Of a stretch of DNA of 22,901 nucleotides, positions 7,754 through 15,447 are shown one piece after another. The stretch is from IMG/VR virus record IMGVR_UViG_3300011114_000477, positions 1 to 22,901 of that record. The stretch is one strand, 5' to 3'. Numbering within the stretch: the stretch's first letter is position 1; every line of letters starts with the position of its first letter. The DNA comes from a virus. The position numbers were made by a program, and so were the translations under genes. The notes under the pieces were generated by a model, which had not been told where the DNA came from, did not search any database, and saw nothing but the letters and a program-made list of their open reading frames with translations.

Positions 7754-8215
7754 CTAAAAGGTGTACGTCATTTGAATGGCCGTCTCTTTGAAGCCCATGC
7801 GCTTCCACAACAGCGCGACACGCGGATCCGTGGTGACGCTGACAAAGGCGTGCTTCGCCCCACGCCGCTTTAGTTCTGCAAGCCCCGCGTTCATCAGCAT
7901 CCGGCCCACGCCCTTGCGATGCTTCGAGGTCACGAACACCGCGTCTTCCATGCCGATGAGTTCGCTGTTGTGCATGTCGCTTGTGATGTAGCAATTGGCA
8001 TAGCCAACAGCCTCGCCATCAAGCCGCGCTACAAAATGCAGGAGATACCCGGCGCTCGCGGCCTTGCGGTATTCGTCAAGGCGTGGGCGATAGGGCGGCA
8101 TTTCAATGCCGCACGCCGATTGCCGCGCGACAAGCTCCGAATAGTGCTCGCGATAAATCGGCTCAAGCTCGGAGTAGGTTTCGATAAAATTCTCGATGGC
8201 GACCGTGTAGCTCAT
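7754..8215 (-). CDS. GNAT-family N-acetyltransferase
   Basis: 153 aa; the ATG overlaps the stop of the tail-hub gene (ATGA). The frame is open much further upstream, but that part only mirrors the hub gene, so 8215 is the start. It has the GNAT fold signature. Motif A is at residues 93-108, with the acetyl-CoA pyrophosphate loop HRKGVG (99-104) after a beta strand DAVFV. A motif B-like helix is ALLWKRMGF (134-142). A beta bulge region FVARLDGEAVGYANCY precedes it. It would transfer an acetyl group from acetyl-CoA to an amine; the substrate is unknown. Acetyltransferase genes do turn up inside podovirus structural operons, so it may modify a virion or host protein made at the same time. Co-transcribed with the tail genes. 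Confidence 0.88.
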   Translation of the reverse strand: MSYTVAIENFIETYSELEPIYREHYSELVARQSACGIEMPPYRPRLDEYRKAASAGYLLHFVARLDGEAVGYANCYITSDMHNSELIGMEDAVFVTSKHRKGVGRMLMNAGLAELKRRGAKHAFVSVTTDPRVALLWKRMGFKETAIQMTYTF

Positions 8216-9786
8216 ATCCCGGCCCAACCCTGCTGATAGACGACATCGGTAGAGGCCCATTCGATTTGCAAACCGGAGGACGCGCTTTTCATCTGGACCG
8301 CGCCGCAGTAACCGATGCCGGTTATTCCCTGCCAGTTGTTCGTGATGACGTTCCCCGAGCCCCAGATCGCGGTATCCCAAACGCCGGTATCCCAAAGGCC
8401 ATAGGCAGAGGGCGAAAACGAAAGCGGCGCCGTCGTGTTCGACACATCGAAATCGACATTCATTCCGATGTAGATGCTCGGCACGCCATCGGTGAAGATG
8501 CTCAACCGCGCCCGCGTGAAGTATTTCTTGATGCCGCGCGCCTCGAAGTAGTTGAAGGCTTGGAGGCTGAACGTGTCTATGTTCGTGCCGTTGTCCGCAT
8601 AGGTCGCGTCCCACGCGACGCAGACAACGCCATCGGTGCCGAAGTAGGGCACATCCTGAAAGATCGACCAGCAGTTCGCGGCCCACCCCTGGAACTGGCA
8701 CCAGGATTTAGTGATCGTGTTCATCACATACTGTTCTTGGGTATTCAGCCCCACCGGCACATTCACCCAGAGCGCATTGCGCGCCGGGTAATAGACAAGC
8801 TGCCAGCCCCTCGATGTATAGCCTGTGCCGTAGTTGGAAGTCGCCGCGCTGATGGCGCCCTGGATTTTATCCGAGAGAGCAACACGAGGATCGAGCCGAG
8901 AGCTTTGAAGCGCGGACGCCAAAGGGATAAGTCCGTCCGAAGTCAAGACAAGAAGATCGCCGCCCCATTTCAGGAGGCACCTATTCCCGATGGGCTCTCC
9001 AAGTTGCCACACGCCTATCAGCGCCCACGTGGTTGAGCTTGATGGATCGGTTCCTGCATAGGCGATCAATTCGCCTTGGCTCGTGATGAAAACGAGATTG
9101 TCGTCAACGCCGTAGCCTGCATCAATTGTCCAGGCGTCCAGATCGACGAGGGAGCCGCCCCTGCGCGCAATCGAGCTAAGGTCTAGGACATTCGCGGCGC
9201 CGCCTACTGCGGAGGTCGGAAGATACCAAGCCTTGAGGGTATCCTTCTGGATGAACCAGACGCGATTCTTGAACAGCGTGACATTGGAAAGCGTCGTCGT
9301 CGTCACGCCGGTTATGGCGGGCGTCGAGCCGCTGTCGATAGAGGTCCATGCCGAGCCGTTGTAGAGAAGCGGCTTGTCGGCGCCGTTCACCGCATAGATA
9401 TAACTGCCTCCGGTTGTCGTGACGTTCGAAAATTCCCAATAGGCGTTTGTGAGGCCGGAAACTTCAGCCGCGCCAACGGCGCCAGCCGCCGTCACGTCAT
9501 AAATCGCCAGCGATGGCGTCCCGACGACGGCGAATAATTCTTCGGTGCCGGAGGGTGGCGAATAGCGCAACAGAGATTGCACCTGTCCCGTCATCCCCGT
9601 CGCGTGCTCGGTGTAGCCGCCACGCAGAACGCAATTCGAGACGTTGGGAAACATATTGACCAGTGACACCGCATCGAGCGGGTCCATGTTCGCGATGGAA
9701 TCGCGCGCGTTCCAGCCGCCAACGGGTGCAGGGACCGAGGCGACTTCGGCAGCGGCGCGTTGAACTTGGGTGCGGGTACGCGCCAT
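8212..9786 (-). CDS. Tail hub/nozzle protein, P22 gp10-like position
   Basis: 524 aa, with its start overlapping the previous stop by one base (TGATG). Residues about 18-60 read VPAPVGGWNARDSIANMDPL and NMFPNVSNCVLRGG, a signature seen at the N-terminus of podovirus tail proteins that sit under the gp4-type adaptor. The rest is beta-rich with repeated strand-turn blocks (GSYIYAVNGADKPLLYNG, FKNRVWFIQKDTLKAWYL, GGDLLVLTSDGLIPL), consistent with a beta-propeller or hub. P22 gp10 is 472 aa and plugs the tail after packaging. Length and gene order fit, but the assignment is by position and signature only. Confidence 0.75.
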   Translation of the reverse strand: MARTRTQVQRAAAEVASVPAPVGGWNARDSIANMDPLDAVSLVNMFPNVSNCVLRGGYTEHATGMTGQVQSLLRYSPPSGTEELFAVVGTPSLAIYDVTAAGAVGAAEVSGLTNAYWEFSNVTTTGGSYIYAVNGADKPLLYNGSAWTSIDSGSTPAITGVTTTTLSNVTLFKNRVWFIQKDTLKAWYLPTSAVGGAANVLDLSSIARRGGSLVDLDAWTIDAGYGVDDNLVFITSQGELIAYAGTDPSSSTTWALIGVWQLGEPIGNRCLLKWGGDLLVLTSDGLIPLASALQSSRLDPRVALSDKIQGAISAATSNYGTGYTSRGWQLVYYPARNALWVNVPVGLNTQEQYVMNTITKSWCQFQGWAANCWSIFQDVPYFGTDGVVCVAWDATYADNGTNIDTFSLQAFNYFEARGIKKYFTRARLSIFTDGVPSIYIGMNVDFDVSNTTAPLSFSPSAYGLWDTGVWDTAIWGSGNVITNNWQGITGIGYCGAVQMKSASSGLQIEWASTDVVYQQGWAGI

Positions 9787-10694
9787 CAGGCCGGCCCGAA
9801 GCCGGAATCCGGGATGTTATCCCACCCGATGAGGACAGAGCCCGGCGTCGGAGCAAACGAGAGATTTGCTGCCGACGTGTCCTGCGCCATCGCGGTTTCA
9901 AACTCGGTGATGTAATTTCTGTACATCGCCGTCGTATCGAAGCCCTTGGCCTCGAAATACTTCAGCTTCGTCATGTTGACCATTACGCGGTCGGGATAGA
10001 TGCAGGTGTCCGTATCGACCGTGAAACTCGATTTTGCCACACCAAGAGTTGACGCCGCCCATGCGTTGCTGCGGTATTCGAAGCCGAGAACTTCCGCGCC
10101 GGAATAGCCCGGCCAGATTTGGAAATACGCCCCGAACAGCCGCCAGCGGATGCGCGGCCCCGTGCTGATGAAGCCGGAGAGCAGCCATTCCCATTGCTGG
10201 GCATCTTCCGGCCCCAGCATTTCCCAATGCTTCGACTTGTCCCATTGGGTTCTGGGAACGATGGCGTCGTAATCGCTCGGGAGCGCGTATTTCACCTTCT
10301 GGAAATAAAGCGCCGCCGCCGTTCCGGCCCCCGTGAAGGTCAGCGTTGACGTAACCTGCGTTGCGGAATCCACGCTTGAGATAAACGCCCCGTTCGGGAT
10401 GCCCGTGCCGACGACCATGTAGGTCGTATCGAGACCGGAGGTTGTCGGGATGGCCGTGATCGTGGTGCCGCTCGCGCTCCACGTTCCGGTGGTGGTCAGG
10501 TATTGTGTCGTGAAGATGTAGGGCTTGGTGAGTGCGCGCCAATCGTGCTTGCGCATCAGCTCGTAGCCGCAGGCGTTCATCAGCGCGAGAAGCTGCACAA
10601 CGTCTTGATTGTTGTTCCCCGCGACTGTAGACGGAATTGGAACGCCCAACTCCGCCGTCACCTGCGTCATAAGCTGAAGCATCGTGCTCGACAT
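9786..10694 (-). CDS. Head-tail adaptor / tail tubular protein (gp4-like)
   Basis: 302 aa, GAGG Shine-Dalgarno eight bases before the ATG. The N-terminal helical part (MLQLMTQVTAELGVPIP, then VVQLLALMNACGYELMRKHDW) is typical of podovirus adaptor proteins that bind under the portal. A Thr/Ser-rich inserted beta domain follows (TTQYLTTTGTWSASGTTITA, about residues 63-125). The protein then returns to the conserved part with YALPSDYDAI and the C-terminal FETAMAQD helix. It closes the filled head and joins it to the tail hub encoded immediately downstream, with which it shares a TGATG junction. The inserted beta domain resembles an Ig-like surface domain and may be phage-specific. Confidence 0.75.
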   Translation of the reverse strand: MSSTMLQLMTQVTAELGVPIPSTVAGNNNQDVVQLLALMNACGYELMRKHDWRALTKPYIFTTQYLTTTGTWSASGTTITAIPTTSGLDTTYMVVGTGIPNGAFISSVDSATQVTSTLTFTGAGTAAALYFQKVKYALPSDYDAIVPRTQWDKSKHWEMLGPEDAQQWEWLLSGFISTGPRIRWRLFGAYFQIWPGYSGAEVLGFEYRSNAWAASTLGVAKSSFTVDTDTCIYPDRVMVNMTKLKYFEAKGFDTTAMYRNYITEFETAMAQDTSAANLSFAPTPGSVLIGWDNIPDSGFGPA

Positions 10695-10697
10695 GGA

Positions 10698-11249
10698 TTA
10701 CGCCTCGGCCTCCGCTTCTTTCCTCGGCCTGCCGGGGCCGCGCTTTTCGGGGATCAGCCCTGTGAGTGACGCGACCTGCGCCCTAAGTTCCGCAAGCTCG
10801 TCGCGCATCGCCTGGTTGTCCGCCGATATGGCGCTGCGGTTCTTCGATGCGAGATAGGCCTTGGCCCGCTCGCGAAGCCCGACGCCGCCCATGCCGATAC
10901 GCTGCAACTGGCTGTCTCCAGCGCCGGCCAATTGCTCGACGACCTGGAACTTTAAAATCTGAAGTTCCTCCATCTGGCCTATGGTGAAGATTTCCGGCTC
11001 GTCCTCGTGCCAGGTCTGCAACTTCGTGCCGGGGATCGCGTCGCCCGCGTTCTTCATCTGGTAGTAGAGCCATTGGCGCGGGAAGCGCCGCTTGTGATCT
11101 TCCCGCACCGGCTGGATGACGATGCTGGTGGTGTCGCCGGGCACCGATATCCGCACGAAATCCTTGCCCTGATAAAGCGGGGTGACGTTCGTGTAGAACT
11201 CGACGCTCAACTTGCTGTCGGCGTTTTCGATGTCGCTGTCCAAAGGCAT
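10698..11249 (-). CDS. Conserved phage protein with AT-hook-like C-terminus
   Basis: 183 aa. An ATG further upstream in the same frame (11282) lies inside the previous gene; the ATG at 11249 has TAGGAG five bases before it and is preferred. Residues 10-60 read LSVEFYTNVTPLYQGKDFVR and SIVIQPVREDHKRRFPRQW, which I recall as a conserved podovirus protein of unknown role. The C-terminal tail is a short Ala/Glu-rich coiled segment (NQAMRDELAELRAQVASLTG) and then KRGPGRPRKEAEAEA. GRPRK is an AT-hook core that binds the minor groove of A+T-rich DNA. It lies between small virion genes and the adaptor gene, so a role near the DNA-filled head is possible but not shown. Confidence 0.7.
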   Translation of the reverse strand: MPLDSDIENADSKLSVEFYTNVTPLYQGKDFVRISVPGDTTSIVIQPVREDHKRRFPRQWLYYQMKNAGDAIPGTKLQTWHEDEPEIFTIGQMEELQILKFQVVEQLAGAGDSQLQRIGMGGVGLRERAKAYLASKNRSAISADNQAMRDELAELRAQVASLTGLIPEKRGPGRPRKEAEAEA

Positions 11250-11257
11250 GACTGCTC

Positions 11258-11617
11258 CTATGCGGTGGTGACGGACGCCCACGTTGTTGCGGAAGTCGCG
11301 AAGAGGATGACGGTCTTGGCGGTCGAAACCGAAAGCGAGGACGCGCCCGCATTGATGGTGGAGCTCGCCTTCGGATAGACCGTGATGGTCTGCCCGCTAT
11401 CGTTGCGCAGGCCGATCATCGCGCCGACTTCGGTGGGCGGGAGAATGACGCCGGTGGATGCCGACGACGGGGTGAGCGTGTTCCACACCGCCGATAGCTG
11501 GAGCGCATCGGTGATGGTGGTGCCTGTAGCGACAAGGGCTGTTGCGCCGTCACCACAGATGGATTGGGTCGAGAGGGGCGAGTTGCCCGACGCGAGAACT
11601 CTGGAAGGAATGGGCAT
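11258..11617 (-). CDS. Small beta-rich structural protein (119 aa)
   Basis: ATG at 11617 with AAAGGA eight bases upstream. The sequence is Ser/Thr/Ala-rich with predicted strands and ends SSLSVSTAKTVILFATSATTWASV, a pattern shared with C-terminal domains of phage structural and fibre proteins (glycine- and serine-rich strand, then a hydrophobic strand, then TTWxxV). No catalytic motif, no signal peptide and no membrane helix are visible. It lies in the block of small head-associated genes. A capsid-surface or head-fibre role is the most natural guess; exact function unknown. Confidence 0.65.
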   Translation of the reverse strand: MPIPSRVLASGNSPLSTQSICGDGATALVATGTTITDALQLSAVWNTLTPSSASTGVILPPTEVGAMIGLRNDSGQTITVYPKASSTINAGASSLSVSTAKTVILFATSATTWASVTTA

Positions 11618-11671
11618 AGTCTGGTCCTTTCTTAGGAATAATTGGTTGTCGCAAGTCCACTGGTCGCTAGA

Positions 11672-11700
11672 GATACAGAGGTGAGCGGGTGGCCGATCAA
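11672..11700 (-). promoter_or_regulatory. Weak promoter-like pair in the 93-bp gap after the DUF115 gene
   Basis: On the minus strand TTGATC (11700-11695) and TGTATC (11677-11672) are 17 bp apart. They match the sigma70 boxes at only four and three of six positions. The site is worth noting because the gap at 11618-11710 is the longest non-coding stretch inside the structural operon and follows the A+T-rich insert. May be chance. Confidence 0.2.
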
Positions 11701-11710
11701 CTCAAAGACA

Positions 11711-12517
11711 TCATTGCAAAACATGGTTCAAATCTACTTTGTTTGATCCGATCATTGCCTGGGCTACCGCCGGAAGAAGGCCATAACCGTGGACATGAAT
11801 GATTGTATTCTCAGCGGCCAACTGGACCGCTACGTCTTGAAATTCAACGGCTTGCCGAACCATCCATTTTGCTGCCGAGTATTCTGCGCCGTTCACATTG
11901 TAATTCGCACAGTCATCGTCAGCGTTTTGAGCGTAGGCGTGGGCCATGCCGCTGTGAGAATAGCTGGAGTCCAAGCCGTAAACGTGAATGGTCCTGTAGC
12001 CCATACAAAATGCCACGCTCAGAGCGAGCAGCCCAACAGACGATCCACCGCCGATCACGGCACACGGTTTGTCGCCAATAATGGGCCAAATGCCGGGGAA
12101 AGACGGATGCCAGACGGTTACATCATGGCCTTCTAAGGCTGCAAAAACGATTGGATTGCATTGGGACGCAATTAGATATTTTGTGTCTTTGTGAGGCCGA
12201 ACAAAATAAACATTGCTAGGCTTGGAATCCAAAAGCACAAAATAGTCGGGATTGACACCCGCAATGTTTAAACTGGGGATTGTGTTATTGACGGCAAAAA
12301 CTTTATGTCCAGACCGCTGGTGGGCGGCAATCATGGGGAGCAGCGCCTTCATTGAAGGACCGCCCCCCACAATCACAGCAGTTCCGTCATGCGGCTCAGA
12401 AAGTTGTAACCACGGGAGATCAAGAGCAGCGGCAGCAGTTATGTTGCCGAGGACTTCTTGATCGCCCGTGTTACACACAACGGGAATCATTTCGTCTAGA
12501 TTAGACGGAACAATCAT
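11711..12517 (-). CDS. DUF115 / MptE-like protein, probable moron
   Basis: 268 aa. The frame is open further upstream, but the start is the ATG at 12517, which overlaps the previous stop codon (TAATG). Motifs of the MptE-like/DUF115 family are present: GTAVIVGGGPSM (45-56), FAVNNTIPSL (74-83), NPDYFVLLDSKP (89-100), CAVIGGGSSVGLLAL (152-166) and HVYGLDSSY (178-186). These belong to a nucleotide-binding Rossmann-like fold. Bacterial relatives include the Maf proteins linked to flagellin glycosylation and archaeal pterin pyrophosphokinase. In a phage it may attach or prepare a sugar for a virion or host surface component. Hand-counted G+C is about 40-42% over 12181-12300, against about 75% in part of the capsid gene, a sign of recent transfer. 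The substrate cannot be read from the sequence. Confidence 0.8.
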   Translation of the reverse strand: MIVPSNLDEMIPVVCNTGDQEVLGNITAAAALDLPWLQLSEPHDGTAVIVGGGPSMKALLPMIAAHQRSGHKVFAVNNTIPSLNIAGVNPDYFVLLDSKPSNVYFVRPHKDTKYLIASQCNPIVFAALEGHDVTVWHPSFPGIWPIIGDKPCAVIGGGSSVGLLALSVAFCMGYRTIHVYGLDSSYSHSGMAHAYAQNADDDCANYNVNGAEYSAAKWMVRQAVEFQDVAVQLAAENTIIHVHGYGLLPAVAQAMIGSNKVDLNHVLQ

Positions 12518-13053
12518 TAAGTGATCTGACCTTGCAGATGCGGACGATTGATTGACACAATCAAGGTAGCGGTTGTGGTCGTCACCGTTGCCAGATTGGC
12601 AGAGCGAGCGCCAAGAATCTGCCGACCCGTTGCAGCCGTGGGCATGATGCTGCCAGTCGTTGCCGACTGGTAAACAGGCACACCCGCAGTGACTTGCGTT
12701 GCAGTCTTGTTGATAACTGCCAGCCCGCCGATCTGATACCAACCGAACAAACCAGCAGTACAGGCCGACATAGCCACCGCTACCGGAGTGCCTGTTCCCG
12801 CCGTGTTGGGCGTAAAGGCAGTCTGATAGGTGGTGGCGTTATAAGCGACCAACGTGCCAACCACGGTGCTGGCAACGCCAACAAGCATGATGAACTCACC
12901 TTCGCCGTAGGTCGGGTCGAAGGCGCGGCAAACTTGGCCGAGCGTGTTTGGCGGCGTGGGAATGGCAGACGAGCCATTCGCCATTGTGACGCCCGCGTCG
13001 GTGACCGCGATCTGCAACATGCCGATGCGGGGTTCGTCGAAAGTGTAAGCCAT
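12517..13053 (-). CDS. Capsid decoration-like protein
   Basis: 178 aa, with a strong Shine-Dalgarno (AAGGAG, nine bases upstream). It begins MAYTFDEPRIGMLQIAVTDA and contains CRAFDPTYGEGEFIMLVGVA and FGWYQIGGLAVINKTATQV. The rest is Thr/Ala/Val-rich beta sequence ending in INRPHLQGQIT. I recall this as a conserved protein encoded directly downstream of the major capsid gene in many podoviruses. The position 25 bp after the capsid gene and the all-beta character suggest a head decoration or minor capsid protein. Function is inferred from context. Confidence 0.7.
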   Translation of the reverse strand: MAYTFDEPRIGMLQIAVTDAGVTMANGSSAIPTPPNTLGQVCRAFDPTYGEGEFIMLVGVASTVVGTLVAYNATTYQTAFTPNTAGTGTPVAVAMSACTAGLFGWYQIGGLAVINKTATQVTAGVPVYQSATTGSIMPTAATGRQILGARSANLATVTTTTATLIVSINRPHLQGQIT

Positions 13054-13078
13054 GTTCTTTTTCTCCTTTTGCCGGTCG

Positions 13079-14080
13079 TTACGCGATCAGCACGCCTTGG
13101 AACTCCGACCCGGAACAGGTCAGGTTCCCGGCCCAGCCGATCAGTTTCACGATGGCGTCCTGGTTGACCGACTGACGTTCGCCGCCGATGGGGACGAAGT
13201 TGCGGCTCTTGTGAGGCCGGAACATCAGGTACTTGGTGTTGAGGAACCACATGTGATTGGCCGTCGCAGCCGCGCCGATACCGCCGTCGAGCACCACATC
13301 CGACGCCATGCCGGCGCCGTAATATTTCAGCGATGCGAAGCCCGCGCCGGCCATGGCCGAACCGGAATCCGAAATGCGCTGGATGGACTGCAACGACTGG
13401 AGATAGAACTTGTAGTAGTTGTTGTCGGCGACGATCAGGTCCGGCTTGTCGGTGCCACGGATGAGCTGCACGGCCAGAGCATCCATGTAGGCCTGGATGT
13501 TCGAGGCGGTGACGGCAGCGCCGCCGTTGGTGGTGCCGGAATAGGCTTTGGACTGCCAGAACGTCCACGTCGCGCGGTCGATGCCGCCATACGTGCCGCT
13601 GGTGGGCACATCGGGAACCGCAGCACCGAGGCCGGTGATGTTCTTGCCCGAGTTGCCCGTGCCGTCGAGATAGATGTCCGAGCCGATGCGGTTCATCAGT
13701 TGTGCTTCGGCGACGTTCATGCGGCCATCGAGAAGGTCGATGATCGCTTCCTTCCCCGAGTTCTGGATCATTTCGAGGCCGGAAATCGACACCGCAGATG
13801 CGTACTGCGTGATCGAATACTGCGCCGAGCTGATCGGAGAATTCTGGGAGACGTTCAGCACCTCGTAGCCGCTGTAGCTATTGGTGTTGTTCGTGGTGGT
13901 GTCGTTGTACATGATTTCCTGCAAAATCACGTTACCGCCCGAGAACGTCTTGACGTTGCCGCGATCCTTGATGCGCCGCAGCAGCGCATTGTTGTTGGTC
14001 AGGTTGTCCGCCAGCTCACCCGTGCGACTTTGAATCGTGGTCGCAATGATGTCGCTGATGGAGCTGTTTGCGAAAGCCAT
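13079..14080 (-). CDS. Major capsid protein
   Basis: 333 aa; AGGAG seven bases before the ATG. It follows the scaffold gene directly and is of the usual length for this type of coat protein. Diagnostic segments are IIATTIQSRTGELADNLTNN near the N-terminus, FSGGNVILQEIMYND, the long central helix region EAIIDLLDGRMNVAEAQLMN, and the C-terminal HMWFLNTKYLMFRPHKSRNF plus GGERQSVNQDAIVKLIGWAG. Sequences of this kind are annotated as HK97-fold major capsid proteins in tailed phages. It builds the icosahedral shell around the scaffold. No sign of a protease or a cleaved delta domain is seen; a separate scaffold gene is present instead. Confidence 0.88.
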   Translation of the reverse strand: MAFANSSISDIIATTIQSRTGELADNLTNNNALLRRIKDRGNVKTFSGGNVILQEIMYNDTTTNNTNSYSGYEVLNVSQNSPISSAQYSITQYASAVSISGLEMIQNSGKEAIIDLLDGRMNVAEAQLMNRIGSDIYLDGTGNSGKNITGLGAAVPDVPTSGTYGGIDRATWTFWQSKAYSGTTNGGAAVTASNIQAYMDALAVQLIRGTDKPDLIVADNNYYKFYLQSLQSIQRISDSGSAMAGAGFASLKYYGAGMASDVVLDGGIGAAATANHMWFLNTKYLMFRPHKSRNFVPIGGERQSVNQDAIVKLIGWAGNLTCSGSEFQGVLIA

Positions 14081-14103
14081 TGCAAAACTCCTTCATCAGT
14101 TGA

Positions 14104-15096
14104 TCAAAGGCGCTCGCTCAAACTGTCGAATTGTTCGGCCAGCATGGAGCGCCTATCTTGCGCGTTGGTCGTCGTTGTCTTTCCGGGTGTGGAACTTTTA
14201 ACGCTTACCGCCGCCGCCTTGGCTGCTTTCGCGGCCATGTCCTTCGAAGCGCGACGGTCGGATTCCTGCTTGGCTTGTGTGCCTGCATGAACCTTCTCGT
14301 ACAGCTTCGGATCGAGGCGTACTGCCTTGTCGTATGCGTCGTCTAACGTGGCCGCGACACCGCCCTGTAGGAGCGTAATCATCGTTGGCCGCGCTTCTTC
14401 AAAAAACTCCTTGCCTTTGGAGAAGGTCTCGATCTGCGTCTGTAGACGCTGATTTTCGGCCTGCTCCTGCATCTGTTTCCACGATTGCTGCTCGCCGCGA
14501 ATTTGCGTTATCTCGTTGCGCATCGCGCTCAACATAGGATTCGGCGCTTCGGTCTGAAGCGGCGCTACGTCGGAGAGATTGACGCCGTACTGCTGGGCCA
14601 GTTGCGCGAAATACGCGCGCTTCTGTTCCGGCCCACTCGTGCGCAGAACATGGTCGGCTTGCATGAGGGCGCGGACGGCGTGCGCGGGCTCGACGCCAAG
14701 GCCGCGAATAGTCGGCATATAGGGCTCGATGGCCGCTTGCATCGAATCCGCGAACTTGGCTTTGCCGATGAGGGGCTCGACGCCCTTGCGCATTTCCTCT
14801 TCGCGCTGAAACGCATATTCCTGAAGCTTCGGATCGGCGGTTTTCCATGCCTCGTGGTAATCCGACTTCCAGCTTTGCGGCGGGCGCCTCCAGACGGGCT
14901 CGGCTGCTTCCGGGGTTTCGGTCTGCTCGGGCTGCGCAACCTTGGCGACGAATTTCCCTTTCTCGTCGCGTGCGCGGTCTCCGAGAGGAAGTTCCGGTTC
15001 GGCGGTTTCCGCTTCGGTGAAAGCGGATTCGAGAACATCCCTACGGTCGGGGGCGGCTTCGGTTGTGGTTTCTTCGGCCTTGACTTCGAGCGCCAT
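14104..15096 (-). CDS. Scaffolding protein
   Basis: 330 aa, AGGAG ten bases before the ATG. The sequence is highly charged, Glu/Ala/Lys-rich, mostly helical and without catalytic motifs. The N-terminus is acidic and disordered (ALEVKAEETTTEAAPDRRDV). A conserved middle follows: WRRPPQSWKSDYHEAWKTAD, then a predicted coiled region near NEITQIRGEQQSWKQMQEQA. The C-terminal part is basic and Ala/Lys-rich (SDRRASKDMAAKAAKAAAV), as needed for binding the coat protein. Gene order portal, small gene, scaffold, coat is standard. It guides shell assembly and is later released. Confidence 0.82.
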   Translation of the reverse strand: MALEVKAEETTTEAAPDRRDVLESAFTEAETAEPELPLGDRARDEKGKFVAKVAQPEQTETPEAAEPVWRRPPQSWKSDYHEAWKTADPKLQEYAFQREEEMRKGVEPLIGKAKFADSMQAAIEPYMPTIRGLGVEPAHAVRALMQADHVLRTSGPEQKRAYFAQLAQQYGVNLSDVAPLQTEAPNPMLSAMRNEITQIRGEQQSWKQMQEQAENQRLQTQIETFSKGKEFFEEARPTMITLLQGGVAATLDDAYDKAVRLDPKLYEKVHAGTQAKQESDRRASKDMAAKAAKAAAVSVKSSTPGKTTTTNAQDRRSMLAEQFDSLSERL

Positions 15097-15099
15097 GGG

Positions 15100-15447
15100 T
15101 CAGCCTCTCCTGAGTTCTTTGAGAATCTTGTTCGCCTGCCGGTCGCTCATATCGCCAAGGCGGCGATGCAGCGCTTCGCGGTTCGATACCGTTGGCGGCT
15201 TGGGAGCGCTCTGCATCGTCTCGTTGCCGATCTCGATGCAGTTGTGGCGCTTGAGGTGCTCACGATGCTCGGAGCGGCTCGTAATCATCGAGCCGTCCGC
15301 CATGCTCCGGTAGGCCTCGATGTCCGGGATGATTTGCAGGGTGTCGCCGGGCTCGACGCTGTAACCTACGCGCGTCCACACAAGCTCGCCGTCCTTGTAT
15401 TCGGCCTTCGGACCATGACTGTCGTAGATGGTGCGGGTGCGGCTCAT
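15100..15447 (-). CDS. Conserved 115-aa phage protein between portal and scaffold
   Basis: The ATG at 15447 overlaps the portal stop (ATGA); a longer open frame upstream is only the shadow of the portal gene. The product begins MSRTRTIYDSHGPKAEY and carries DIEAYRSMADGSMITSRSEH followed by REHLKRHNCIEIGNE. That pattern (display or position segment, then a Ser/Arg loop, then H-x-C-x-E-x-GN) is conserved in a family of small podovirus proteins found at this exact location. The C-terminal half is basic (LGDMSDRQANKILKELRRG). Function is not known to me; location suggests head assembly. Four bases separate it from the scaffold start. Confidence 0.75.
   Translation of the reverse strand: MSRTRTIYDSHGPKAEYKDGELVWTRVGYSVEPGDTLQIIPDIEAYRSMADGSMITSRSEHREHLKRHNCIEIGNETMQSAPKPPTVSNREALHRRLGDMSDRQANKILKELRRG

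Noticed and set aside
7754-8701. 315-codon form of the acetyltransferase
   Set aside because: The first 162 codons are an alternate frame of the tail-hub gene; the GNAT protein starts at 8215 with an ATGA overlap.
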